Below, piece after piece: positions 24,601-31,696 of a DNA stretch of 38,001 bases (its first letter is position 1; each line of letters opens with the position of its first letter). The notes below the pieces were generated by a model. It worked only from the letters and a program-made list of their open reading frames with translations, ran no database searches and was not told where the DNA came from. Source of the stretch: Pseudonocardia nigra (lineage in GTDB: Bacteria; Actinomycetota; Actinomycetes; Mycobacteriales; Pseudonocardiaceae); contig NZ_JAHKRK010000054.1 in NCBI RefSeq assembly GCF_019396355.1, forward strand, positions 1 through 38,001. The letters are read 5' to 3'. Made by a program: the position numbers and the translations under genes.

Positions 24601-24812
24601 CGCACGCGCTGGCCGGCGAGGCCGAGCGGGTGGCCCGGCTGCTCGGCGCGGCCTCCCGGGCTCGGGAGTCGGTGGGGCGGCCGCTGCCGGCCGCGGAGCG
24701 GGGCGACGTCGACCGGATCGCCGCCGCGGCGCGGCGATCGCTCGGCGATCAGGAGTTCGCCAGGGCGTTCGCCCGCGGGGAGGAGGCGGGGCCCGACGGC
24801 GTTCCGGAATGA
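21647..24812 (+). pseudogene. AfsR/SARP-family regulator (BTAD, NB-ARC ATPase, TPR), frameshifted near 22583
   Basis: The full gene would encode about 1054 aa. Residues 1-90 are an OmpR-like DNA-binding domain (MRFGVLGPLTLWDADGRPVR). Residues 95-245 are the bacterial transcriptional activation domain (TVDAHRFRALVAQARDMPEP onward). Then come a P-loop (TLTGPGGVGKTQLALATART) and, in another frame from 22584, the rest of the ATPase: ATWLVEFAGLD, LLVLDNCEQL as Walker B, and RLDGMPLALELAA. TPR-like repeats extend to the C-terminus. One base too many (or two missing) at about 22583 joins the two frames. The ATG has no ribosome-binding site, but a TACCGT hexamer ends seven bases upstream, suggesting a leaderless message. 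SARP regulators activate secondary metabolism or neighbouring genes. Confidence 0.85.
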
Positions 24813-25690
24813 TCGAGCGCGGGATCGGCGGCCGTCCGGTCCACGAACGCGGCGATCAGCGGGGCGATCTCGGGGAGGTTCTCCTCGAGCGCGAAGTGCC
24901 CGGTGTCGAACACGTGGAGCTCCGCGTCCGGGAGGTCACGCAGGTAGGCGTGGGCGCCCGGCTCGGTGAAGAACGGGTCGTTGCGGCCCCACACGACCAG
25001 CGCGGGCGGGCGGTGTTCGCGCAGCCACTGCTGCCAGGCCGGGTAGCGCTCCACGTTGGAGTGGTAGTCCAGCGCCAGCGCGGTCTGGGCGGCCGCGCGG
25101 CCCGGCAGGTCCAGGAAGTGCTGGTCGAGGGTCCACCCGTCCGGCGCCACGAGTGACGCGTCGGAGCTGCCGCCCTCGTACTGGCCGCGGGTGACCGACA
25201 GCCGGAACAGCTCCTGCACCCGTTCCGCCGCGCCGGGCACACCGGGCCGCTCGGCGATCGTGTCGCGGGCCGCGGCGGACAGGCCCTCGGCGTAGGCGTT
25301 GGCGTTCTGGATCACGAGCCCGGCGATCCGCTGCGGGCGCCGCTGCGCGAGCCGGAAGCCGACGGGGCCGCCGAAGTCGAACACGTACATCACGAACCGC
25401 TCCAGGCCGAGCGCCACCACGAAGCCCTCCACCACGTCCGCGAGCGCGTCGAACGAGTAGCCGAAGTCGGCAGGCACCTCCGTGTGCCCGAAGCCCGGGT
25501 AGTCGGGGGCGACGAGGTGGTAGCGGGTGCCGAGGGCGTCGATGAGGCGACGGAACTGGTGCGACGCCGACGGGAAACCGTGCAGGAGCAGCACGGTCGG
25601 GGCGTCCGCCGGGCCGGCCTCCCGGTAGAAGACGCGGACACCGCCGACGTCGACGTGGCGGTGGTGCACCCGAGGGATCGTGAGAGGCAT
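24749..25690 (-). CDS. Alpha/beta hydrolase with Asp nucleophile (haloalkane dehalogenase / epoxide hydrolase-like)
   Basis: The 313-aa product has LLLHGFPSASHQFRRLIDAL (oxyanion hole) near residue 34 and APDYPGFGHTEVP. The nucleophile elbow is VFDFGGPVG, with D105 instead of serine, as in haloalkane dehalogenases and epoxide hydrolases. The second acid is D238 in VVWGRNDPFF and the histidine is H265 in DTGHFALEE. I chose the ATG at 25690 because AAGGAG lies seven bases before it; a GTG two codons upstream is too close to that site. The last 21 codons overlap the 3' end of the SARP gene on the opposite strand. A strong promoter with an overlapping dyad lies at 25721-25749. Substrate unknown. 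Confidence 0.9.
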   Translation of the reverse strand: MPLTIPRVHHRHVDVGGVRVFYREAGPADAPTVLLLHGFPSASHQFRRLIDALGTRYHLVAPDYPGFGHTEVPADFGYSFDALADVVEGFVVALGLERFVMYVFDFGGPVGFRLAQRRPQRIAGLVIQNANAYAEGLSAAARDTIAERPGVPGAAERVQELFRLSVTRGQYEGGSSDASLVAPDGWTLDQHFLDLPGRAAAQTALALDYHSNVERYPAWQQWLREHRPPALVVWGRNDPFFTEPGAHAYLRDLPDAELHVFDTGHFALEENLPEIAPLIAAFVDRTAADPALDHSGTPSGPASSPRANALANS

Positions 25691-25720
25691 GTTCACACTC
25701 CTTGTCGGCGAGATGAGGCA

Positions 25721-25749
25721 TTAATACTGGTATTGATCTAACGTGTCAA
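25721..25749 (-). promoter_or_regulatory. Sigma-70-type promoter of the alpha/beta hydrolase gene
   Basis: On the minus strand a perfect -35 hexamer TTGACA (25744-25749) is followed by a 17-bp spacer and a -10 hexamer TATTAA (25721-25726). The predicted start site is about 25 nt before the hydrolase ATG. This is an unusually A+T-rich and consensus-like promoter for this sequence. Confidence 0.65.
25723..25734. promoter_or_regulatory. AATAC-TG-GTATT operator dyad overlapping the promoter
   Basis: AATACTGGTATT is a 12-bp sequence with perfect 5-bp arms. It covers most of the -10 element and the adjacent spacer of the hydrolase promoter, the position expected for a repressor site. The divergent CGNR regulator gene begins 39 nt away and is the obvious candidate to bind it; that pairing is inferred. 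Confidence 0.5.
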
Positions 25750-25772
25750 CTCCGTGAAGTAGCATTAGCGGC

Positions 25773-26336
25773 GTGGATCCCGCGCCCCTCGTCGGCGAGC
25801 CGCTCGCGCTCGACCTCGTCAACACCGTGACGGGCGACCCCGACGGCGACGGCACCGTTGATCTGCTGGCCACGCACGACGCCCTCCGCTCCTGGCTGCA
25901 CCTGCAGTCCGACCGGCTCGGCGCGGCCACGGGCGAGGTCGACCTCGCGGCCCTGCACGCGCTCCGCGCGCACGTCGCCGACGCGGTCGAGCACGCCCGC
26001 CGCGGCGAGGCCCCACCCGGGCCCGTGTTGCGCGCGCTCACGGCGGCGGGCCGGGCGGCGCCCGCGTACTTCGAGCTCGCCCACGACGGCAACGCCGTTG
26101 TCGCGCAGGTCAGGCGCAGCGGGGACCCCACCCGCGACCTGCTGGCCCGGCTCGCCGAGGCCGCCGTCGATCTGCTCACCGACCCGGCCGTGCGCAGCGT
26201 CCGCGCCTGCGAGGGCCCGGGCTGCCGGCTGCTGTTCCTGCCGGCGCACCCGCGGCGCCGCTGGTGCTCACCGGCGCTCTGCGGCAACCGCGTGCGGGTG
26301 GCGCGGTACTACCAGCGACACAAGGGGGGAACGTGA
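25773..26336 (+). CDS. CGNR zinc-finger (ABATE domain) transcriptional regulator
   Basis: The 187-aa product starts at GTG with VGEPLALDLVNT, the N-terminal signature of the ABATE domain. It ends with a CGNR zinc finger: CEGPGCRLLFLP followed by RRRWCSPALCGNRVRVARYY, giving the four cysteines and the CGNR motif. Such proteins are putative stress or metabolite-responsive regulators. A TAGCAT hexamer lies eight bases before the GTG and no ribosome-binding site is visible, so the message may be leaderless. It is divergent from the alpha/beta hydrolase gene. Its stop overlaps the GTG of the next gene (GTGA). Confidence 0.9.
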   Translation: MDPAPLVGEPLALDLVNTVTGDPDGDGTVDLLATHDALRSWLHLQSDRLGAATGEVDLAALHALRAHVADAVEHARRGEAPPGPVLRALTAAGRAAPAYFELAHDGNAVVAQVRRSGDPTRDLLARLAEAAVDLLTDPAVRSVRACEGPGCRLLFLPAHPRRRWCSPALCGNRVRVARYYQRHKGGT

Positions 26337-26860
26337 CCGCGTACCTCGTCAGGGGGATCCAGGCGGCCGGGAAGTCGACGGTGGCCCAGGCACTCGCCGA
26401 GCGACTGCCTGGACCTTCGGTGCACGTGCACGGCGACATCTTCCGGCGCTGGATCGTGAACGGCCGCGAGAGGATGACCCCGGGCGCGGGCCCGGAGGCC
26501 CACCGGCAGCTGCGCCTGCGCCACCGGTTGACGGCGACGGCCTGCGACGCCTACGCCGACGCGGGTTTCACGCCGGTCGTCCCGGACGTCGTCCTGGGCC
26601 CGGAGCTCGAGTTCCTGGTCGGGGCGATCCGGGCCCGTCCGCTGCGGGTGGTCGTCCTGGCCCCGCGGCCCGTCGCCGTCGCGGCGCGCGAGATGGCCCG
26701 CAGCAAGGACAGCTACGGCATGTGGACGGTCACGGCGCTGGACCGCGTGCTCCGGGAGGAGACGCCCCGCATCGGGTTGTGGCTCGACACGTCCGGGCTC
26801 TCGGTCGCCGCGACCGTGGACGAGATCCTGCGGCGCGACGCCGACGCCGCCGTCCGGTAG
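26333..26860 (+). CDS. P-loop kinase-like protein (chloramphenicol phosphotransferase-like / AAA_33)
   Basis: The 175-aa product starts at a GTG with AAGGGGGGAAC upstream. Walker A is GIQAAGKST at residues 8-16. HVHGDIFRRWIVNG follows at about 40, an arrangement seen in the chloramphenicol phosphotransferase and gluconate-kinase-like P-loop families. VVVLAPRPVAVAAREMAR and GLWLDTSGLSVAATVDEIL match the C-terminal part of these kinases. It probably phosphorylates a small molecule using ATP. It is translationally coupled to the CGNR regulator, but no substrate can be read from the sequence. Confidence 0.85.
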   Translation: MTAYLVRGIQAAGKSTVAQALAERLPGPSVHVHGDIFRRWIVNGRERMTPGAGPEAHRQLRLRHRLTATACDAYADAGFTPVVPDVVLGPELEFLVGAIRARPLRVVVLAPRPVAVAAREMARSKDSYGMWTVTALDRVLREETPRIGLWLDTSGLSVAATVDEILRRDADAAVR

Positions 26861-27097
26861 CTACTGCACCCCGGCGTCCGGCGGTGGCAGCCGCACCGTC
26901 CGCTGCCGCTCCACCGCCACCACGCCGGCCAGCTGCCCGAGCGCCTCGGCCGCGGGCGTCTCCACCGAGCCGGTGATGACCCCCACCGGCCGCAGCACCT
27001 GGTCGACGTGCATCCCGGCCGCGCGCAGCCGTTCCACGACCTCGTCGATGTGGTCGACGTGGTCGTCGCCGACCGACACGGTGATGTGCTCGGGCAT
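26861..27097 (-). CDS. Small 78-aa protein accompanying the subtilisin-like protease
   Basis: The 78-aa product starts MPEHITVSVGDDHVDHIDEV and ends VERQRTVRLPPPDAGVQ. The pattern of beta strand, helix (VVERLRAAGMHVD) and two strands ending in an AVERQRTVR-type segment resembles an I9-like (protease propeptide/inhibitor) ferredoxin fold. Homologues adjacent to S8 proteases are often mislabelled as ketohydroxyglutarate aldolase. I chose the ATG at 27097 because GAGGGAG lies six bases upstream; the ATG at 27103 would abut it. It lies 11 nt after the protease stop, so both are co-transcribed. Likely role: inhibitor or folding helper of the protease. Confidence 0.75.
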   Translation of the reverse strand: MPEHITVSVGDDHVDHIDEVVERLRAAGMHVDQVLRPVGVITGSVETPAAEALGQLAGVVAVERQRTVRLPPPDAGVQ

Positions 27098-27108
27098 GGT
27101 CATCTCCC

Positions 27109-28368
27109 TCAGGGCGGCGGGGCCTGCACCAGGCCCGCGCCGACGTCCTCCGACGGCAGCGGCAGCCGCCGCGCCGAGCGCACGAGCTGCGCCCACAGCG
27201 CCTCGCCGGTGGCGCCGGTCCGCTGCGCCCAGAGCGCGGCGATCCCGGCGACGTGCGGGGTGGCCATGCTGGTGCCGGAGATCGTGTTGTGGTGCTCGAG
27301 CATCGGCCAGGACGAGTAGACCGCGACGCCGGGGGCGGCGAGGTCGACCTGGCCACCCGCGAGGCCGGAGCTGCGGGCGGAGAAGTCGGCAACCGCGAGC
27401 GTGTTGTCCACCGCGCCGACCGCCATGATCGACGGGCTGTTGGCGGGAATGCCGACGAAGCCGGGATCGCCCTCGCTGCGTGAGGCGTTGTTGCCGGCCG
27501 CGGCCACGACGAGCGTGCCGGCGGCCAGCGCCCGGCGGCCCACCGTCTCGTAGGCGGTGGAGATCTCGTTCACGTCCGCCCCGAGCGACATCGAGATCAC
27601 CGTGGCACCGCTCGCGATGGCCCAGTTCATCCCGGCGAGGATCTCCGCGTCGGTGCCGGAGCCCGCGTCGCTGAGCACCTTCCCCACCAGGATCCGCGCC
27701 TCGTGCGCCACGCCGTAGCGGCGACCGGACTCCGGGGCGAGCGGCCCGCACGCCGTGCCCGTGCAGTGCGTGCCGTGGCCGTGCCCGTCCTGCGGCTCCT
27801 CGCCCTCCACGAAGGACCGGGCCTCGATCTCGCGGCCGGCGAAGCCAGGGTGGGTGAGGTCCAGGCCGGTGTCCAGCACCGCGATCACGGTGCCCGCGCC
27901 CGTCTCGACCGCCGCGGGAACGCCGGTGGCCTGCAGCCCCCACGTCAGCTCGGGGGTGTCCTCGAACTCCGGCGCCGTCGGCTCCGGCAGACCCTCGGCC
28001 GCCACGGAGTGCAGGTACGCCGCGGCGTCCCGGAACCCCCGCAGGTACTCCTCCGACACCGACCCGCCCAGCGCGTGCAGCACCCGCTCCGGCTCGACCG
28101 AGAGCACCCGCTCGTCGGCGGCGACGGCCGCGACCCGGTCCGGTGGGATCGTCGCGACCGCCACGCCCAGCTCCGCGAACAACGTGGGCTGCGGGCGGGC
28201 GCCCGGCTCACCGCCCCCGCGGGTGCTCGTGACGTCCTCCGCGCCGAGCAGGTCGCGCAGGGCCGCCCGGCTTGCGTCCTCGTCGCCGAGCAGCGCCGGA
28301 CCGAGCACGATCAGATGGCGTCCCGTCCGGGGTGCCGGTCCGGGCCGCTCACCGGTAGCCACGCTCAT
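27109..28368 (-). CDS. S8 family serine peptidase (subtilisin-like)
   Basis: The 419-aa product has the complete triad: D166 in VIAVLDTGLDLTHP, H198 in GHGHGTHCTGT, and S367 in ISGTSMATPHVAG, with the oxyanion asparagine N293 in AAAGNNAS. Residues 20-100 look like a degraded I9-type prodomain (VATIPPDRVAAVAADERVLS). No signal peptide, Tat motif or membrane segment is present at either end, so the enzyme is either intracellular or leaves by another route. GAGGAGG lies six bases before the ATG. The 78-aa companion follows immediately. Two dyads lie in the 247-nt upstream gap. Confidence 0.93.
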   Translation of the reverse strand: MSVATGERPGPAPRTGRHLIVLGPALLGDEDASRAALRDLLGAEDVTSTRGGGEPGARPQPTLFAELGVAVATIPPDRVAAVAADERVLSVEPERVLHALGGSVSEEYLRGFRDAAAYLHSVAAEGLPEPTAPEFEDTPELTWGLQATGVPAAVETGAGTVIAVLDTGLDLTHPGFAGREIEARSFVEGEEPQDGHGHGTHCTGTACGPLAPESGRRYGVAHEARILVGKVLSDAGSGTDAEILAGMNWAIASGATVISMSLGADVNEISTAYETVGRRALAAGTLVVAAAGNNASRSEGDPGFVGIPANSPSIMAVGAVDNTLAVADFSARSSGLAGGQVDLAAPGVAVYSSWPMLEHHNTISGTSMATPHVAGIAALWAQRTGATGEALWAQLVRSARRLPLPSEDVGAGLVQAPPP

Positions 28369-28397
28369 GTCGCCTCCTCGCCGGCGCTCGTCGGCGG

Positions 28398-28409
28398 CAT
28401 TCGCGAATG
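28398..28409. promoter_or_regulatory. Perfect 12-bp palindrome upstream of the protease gene
   Basis: CATTCGCGAATG is a perfect palindrome 30 nt upstream of the protease ATG. The position suits an operator that overlaps the start of transcription. No regulator gene is adjacent, so what binds it is unknown, and chance cannot be excluded. Confidence 0.35.
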
Positions 28410-28515
28410 TGCTGTGTCTGATGGTGAGCTCGCAGGCCCGCTCACGCTGGTTCCCCCTCGCCGGTCGATCAGGCCCGAGTATGTCGGCCCCGGCCCCGCG
28501 CCGCAGCCCCTCGAG

Positions 28516-28564
28516 CGAGATCGCGCCCATTGCTCTCCCCAGGCCGTCGGAGGGTGCGATCTCG
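28516..28564. promoter_or_regulatory. CGAGATCGC / GCGATCTCG inverted repeat between divergent genes
   Basis: Two 9-bp arms, CGAGATCGC (28516-28524) and GCGATCTCG (28556-28564), are separated by 31 nt, about three helical turns between arms. They lie 52 nt upstream of the fumarylacetoacetate-hydrolase-family gene and in the divergent region shared with the protease gene. The remainder of the 28369-28615 gap contains nothing else that I can identify. Confidence 0.35.
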
Positions 28565-28615
28565 TTTCTCGCGGAACAATGCGGGAGCAGCCCCAGCCAT
28601 CCCGGGAGGACACCC

Positions 28616-29461
28616 ATGCGCCTGGCGACCATCCGCACCGACGGCACCGAGCTCCCCGCCGTCGTCGACCCGCAGCGGGGCGTCGCCCGCGTCGCCGACC
28701 TGTTGCCCGGGTTCGACGGCGACGTGCTGGCGATCCTGGTGGAGGGCCGCTGGGCCGAGCTGGCGAAGCTCGCCGACGCGGCACCGGACACGGTGTTCGC
28801 CGAACGCTCGGCCGTCGCGTTCGGCGCGCCCTACCGCCACCCCCGGCTGATCTGTGGGATCGGGTTGAACTACGTGGACCACGCGGCGGACCTGTCCGAG
28901 CAGGTGCCCGAGGAGCCCGCCTCCTTCATCAAGGGCGACCACACGGTGATCGGCCCAGGTGAGCCGATCCCGCTCCCGTCGCAGAGCATGCGCACCACCG
29001 CCGAGGCCGAGCTCGGGCTGGTCATCGGCCGGTACTGCCGGAACGTGTCGGAGGCCGACGCGCTCGACCACGTCGCCGGCGTGGTCGCCGTGCTCGACCA
29101 GACGGCCGAGGACATCCTGGAGCGCAACCCGCGCTTCCTCACACGGTCGAAGAACTTCCCCGGCTTCTTCTCCTTCGGGCCGGAGATCGTGCCGCTCGCC
29201 GAGGTGCTCGGCGCCGCCGACCTGTCCGCCGTCGAGGTCTCCACCGTCCTGAACGGGCAGGTGCACCGCACCAACTCCGTGGCCCGGATGCGTTTCTCGC
29301 CCGAATTCCTCGTCAGCTTCCACAGCGCGGTGATGCCGCTCCAACCGGGCGACATCATCTCCACCGGTACCCCGGGTGCGGCCCACATCCGCCCGGGCGA
29401 CACCGCGGAGTGCCGCATCCCCGGGGTGGGCGTGCTGACCAACCCGGTGGTGCAGGGATAG
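28616..29461 (+). CDS. Fumarylacetoacetate hydrolase (FAH) family protein
   Basis: The 281-aa product has the FAH C-terminal domain from about residue 75: PRLICGIGLNYVDHA, FIKGDHTVIG, then E130 and E132 in AEAELGLVIG and D161 in VVAVLDQTAED as divalent-metal ligands. LVSFHSAVMPLQPGDIISTG and TPGAAHIRPGD complete it. The N-terminal 70 residues are the short extra domain seen in 2-hydroxyhepta-2,4-diene-1,7-dioate isomerase or acylpyruvase-type members. GGGAGGA lies before the ATG. It would cleave or isomerise a 2,4-dioxo acid. It stands alone between the protease and a convergent dehydrogenase; a metabolic link with the dehydrogenase operon is possible but unproven. Confidence 0.92.
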   Translation: MRLATIRTDGTELPAVVDPQRGVARVADLLPGFDGDVLAILVEGRWAELAKLADAAPDTVFAERSAVAFGAPYRHPRLICGIGLNYVDHAADLSEQVPEEPASFIKGDHTVIGPGEPIPLPSQSMRTTAEAELGLVIGRYCRNVSEADALDHVAGVVAVLDQTAEDILERNPRFLTRSKNFPGFFSFGPEIVPLAEVLGAADLSAVEVSTVLNGQVHRTNSVARMRFSPEFLVSFHSAVMPLQPGDIISTGTPGAAHIRPGDTAECRIPGVGVLTNPVVQG

Positions 29462-29484
29462 GCGGGCGTGCACACCGCCCGCTG

Positions 29485-29514
29485 ACCGTGCACACCTCCG
29501 GCGGTGTGCACGGT
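29485..29514. terminator. 12-bp hairpin between convergent genes
   Basis: ACCGTGCACACC (29485-29496), loop TCCGGC, and GGTGTGCACGGT (29503-29514) form a perfect 12-bp stem. It lies 23 nt after the FAH-family stop and 23 nt before the stop of the convergent dehydrogenase gene, suited to ending transcription from both sides. Additional GTGCACACC and TGCACGG copies flank it. There is no U-tract. Confidence 0.75.
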
Positions 29515-29537
29515 GGCCGTCCGGTATGCACGGCCGC

Positions 29538-30599
29538 TCAGGTCGGCGGGCCCGCCAGCACGTCGGGGTTCACGCAGTGTTCCGGCGGCTCGCCTGCGAG
29601 CACGCGTGCCACCTCGCCCGCGATCCGGGCGGCCGACTCCTCCGCCACCTGCCGGGACGCGCCGGCGAGGTGCGGGGTGGCCAGCACCTCGGGGCGCCGG
29701 GGCAGGGGGTCGTCCGGGGCGGGCGGTTCGGGGTCGAACACGTCGAGCACGGCGGCGCGCAGGTGCCCGGAGGCGAGCGCGGCGTCCAGGGCGCGGGTGT
29801 CCACCAGCTCGCCGCGGGCGGTGTTGACGAGCACCGCGCCGGGCCGCATGCCCGCGAGCGCGGCCGCGTCGACGATGTGGCGGGTCTCGCCGGTGAGCCG
29901 GGCGTGCAGGCTGACGACGTCGCACTCGCTCAGCAGCTCCGGCAGGTCGACCAGGCGCACGCCCGCCCGCTGAGCGGCCGCCGGGTCGGCGTACGGGTCG
30001 GCGGCCAGCACCCGCGACCCGAACGCCCGCAGCAGCTCGGCCACCCGCAGCCCGATCGCGCCCAGGCCGACCAGCCCGACGGTCGCCGCGCGCAGCTCGA
30101 GGCCGGTGCGGTCGTAGCGGAACCCACCGCCGTCCCACTGCCCCGCCGACAGCTGCGCCGCCGCGGCGGGCAGGCCGCGCATCGCGCAGATCATGGTGCC
30201 CACGCAGAACTCGGCGACGGCCCCCAGGTTCCGGCCGGGCAGGTGGACGACCGGCACCCCGGCGGCGGTCGCGGCCGGCACGTCGACGTTCACCGGCCCG
30301 CCCCGGGTCACCCCGACCACCCGGAGGCTGCCGCGGCCCGCGGCGAGCACGTCCGCCGTGATCGGGGCGAGGTGGGTGACGAGCGCGTCGGCGCCGCGCA
30401 CCAGCTCCGCGAGGCGCTGCGGGTCGCCCGCCGCCTCCCGCACGCCGTCGACCTCCCCGAACGGGGCGGTGGGCCACGGAGTGTCGAGGACGTCGAACTT
30501 CCCGGCGAGCCCCACCCGCTCCAGCTCCACCTCCACCGCCCGGGCGAGGAGATCGCCCGAGATGAACTCGTCCCCGGCGCAGACCACACGCACGGTCAT
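29538..30599 (-). CDS. D-isomer-specific 2-hydroxyacid dehydrogenase family protein
   Basis: The 353-aa product carries the NAD-binding motif GLVGLGAIGLRVAELL with the acidic residue after it (AADPY). The catalytic residues are R262 in VNTARGELVD, E291 in VFDPEPP and H310 in ATPHLAGAS. It is slightly longer than the usual 310-340 aa because of an extended N-terminal substrate domain. The enzyme interconverts a 2-oxo acid and a D-2-hydroxy acid with NAD(P)H. It is the last gene of the transport operon and overlaps the upstream ATPase stop (ATGA). That suggests a sugar acid or a polyol-derived hydroxy acid as substrate. Confidence 0.92.
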   Translation of the reverse strand: MTVRVVCAGDEFISGDLLARAVEVELERVGLAGKFDVLDTPWPTAPFGEVDGVREAAGDPQRLAELVRGADALVTHLAPITADVLAAGRGSLRVVGVTRGGPVNVDVPAATAAGVPVVHLPGRNLGAVAEFCVGTMICAMRGLPAAAAQLSAGQWDGGGFRYDRTGLELRAATVGLVGLGAIGLRVAELLRAFGSRVLAADPYADPAAAQRAGVRLVDLPELLSECDVVSLHARLTGETRHIVDAAALAGMRPGAVLVNTARGELVDTRALDAALASGHLRAAVLDVFDPEPPAPDDPLPRRPEVLATPHLAGASRQVAEESAARIAGEVARVLAGEPPEHCVNPDVLAGPPT

Positions 30600-31696
30600 C
30601 GGAGCCGCCTTCCACTGCTGACGTCGAACAGGTACACGCGCTCCGGCGGAGCGCCGATCACGACCGGGTCCCCCGCCCGCAGGTTCCGGTCGTCGGCGAC
30701 CTGCGCGACGACCCGGCCCGGCACACCCGGCAGCTCGACGGTGGCCAGGCCGAACTCCAGCAGGTTCTCGAACACCCGCACGGTGCCCCGGAGCCCCGGC
30801 CCGCCCTCGGTGGTGACGCAGTCCTGCGGGCGCACCCCGACCACCACCTCGCGGCCCTCCTCCACCGCCGCCGTCACCGGGAGTGTGCCCGCGTCACCTA
30901 CCCGGACCGCTCGGCCGCCGTCGACCACGATCCCGTCCAGCAGGTTGATCGACGGCTCGCCCACGAAGTCGGCGACGAACCGGTTCGCCGGGTCGTCGAA
31001 GATCTCGTCGGGCGTGCCGAACTGCTGGATCACGCCGCCGTCCATCACCGCCATCCGGTCGGCGAGGCTGAGCGCCTCCAGCTGGTCGTGCGTGACGACG
31101 ATCGTGGTGTACCCGAACTCGCGCTGCAGCACCTTCAGCTCCCGGCGCACCCGCTGCCGCTGCCCGGCGTCCAGGTGCGACAGCGGCTCGTCGAGCAGCA
31201 GAACCGGCGGGTTGCGCACGAGCGCGCGGGCCAGCGCGACGCGCTGCTTTTGCCCGCTGGAGAGGTTGGCCGGGCGCAGCGGCAGCAGCTCGGTCATCTC
31301 GAGCCGCTCGGCGATCGCGTCCACCCGCGCCGTCGCGTCCCGGGAGCGGCGGGCCTTGAGCCCGTAGGCCAGGTTGTCGCGGACGGTCAGCGGCGGGTAC
31401 AGCGCGTAGCTCTCGAAGCCGACGCCGACGTTGCGCTTCCCGGGCGGCAGGTCGCCCACCGACCGGTCGCCGATGACGATCCGTCCGGACGTGACGGTCT
31501 CCAGCCCGGCGATCATCCGCAGCGTGGTGGTCTTGCCGCAGCCGGACGGTCCGAGCAGCGCGACCAGCTCGCCCGGCTCGATGTCCAGATCGATCCCCTT
31601 CACCGCCTCGAACGACTCGCGGCCGCGGGCGGTGTAGGTCTTGCGCAGCGCCTCCAGTCGCAGCCGCTGCGCCTGCGCCTGCAGGGTTGCCGTCAT
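30596..31696 (-). CDS. ABC transporter ATP-binding protein (carbohydrate importer type), first of two
   Basis: The 366-aa product has Walker A GPSGCGKTTTLR at 49-60, signature LSSGQKQR at 145-152, Walker B VLLLDE with D169 and E170, D-loop SHLDA, and switch histidine in VVTHDQLEAL. The C-terminal 110 residues form a TOBE/OB-type regulatory domain (VVVGVRPQD). In the Q-loop the usual glutamine is glutamate: E95 in GVGFESYALYP. It overlaps both neighbours by four bases. It differs in sequence from the second ATPase next to it, so the importer probably uses a heterodimer, as in the glycerol transporter GlpSTPQV of rhizobia. Confidence 0.92.
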   Translation of the reverse strand: MTATLQAQAQRLRLEALRKTYTARGRESFEAVKGIDLDIEPGELVALLGPSGCGKTTTLRMIAGLETVTSGRIVIGDRSVGDLPPGKRNVGVGFESYALYPPLTVRDNLAYGLKARRSRDATARVDAIAERLEMTELLPLRPANLSSGQKQRVALARALVRNPPVLLLDEPLSHLDAGQRQRVRRELKVLQREFGYTTIVVTHDQLEALSLADRMAVMDGGVIQQFGTPDEIFDDPANRFVADFVGEPSINLLDGIVVDGGRAVRVGDAGTLPVTAAVEEGREVVVGVRPQDCVTTEGGPGLRGTVRVFENLLEFGLATVELPGVPGRVVAQVADDRNLRAGDPVVIGAPPERVYLFDVSSGRRLR

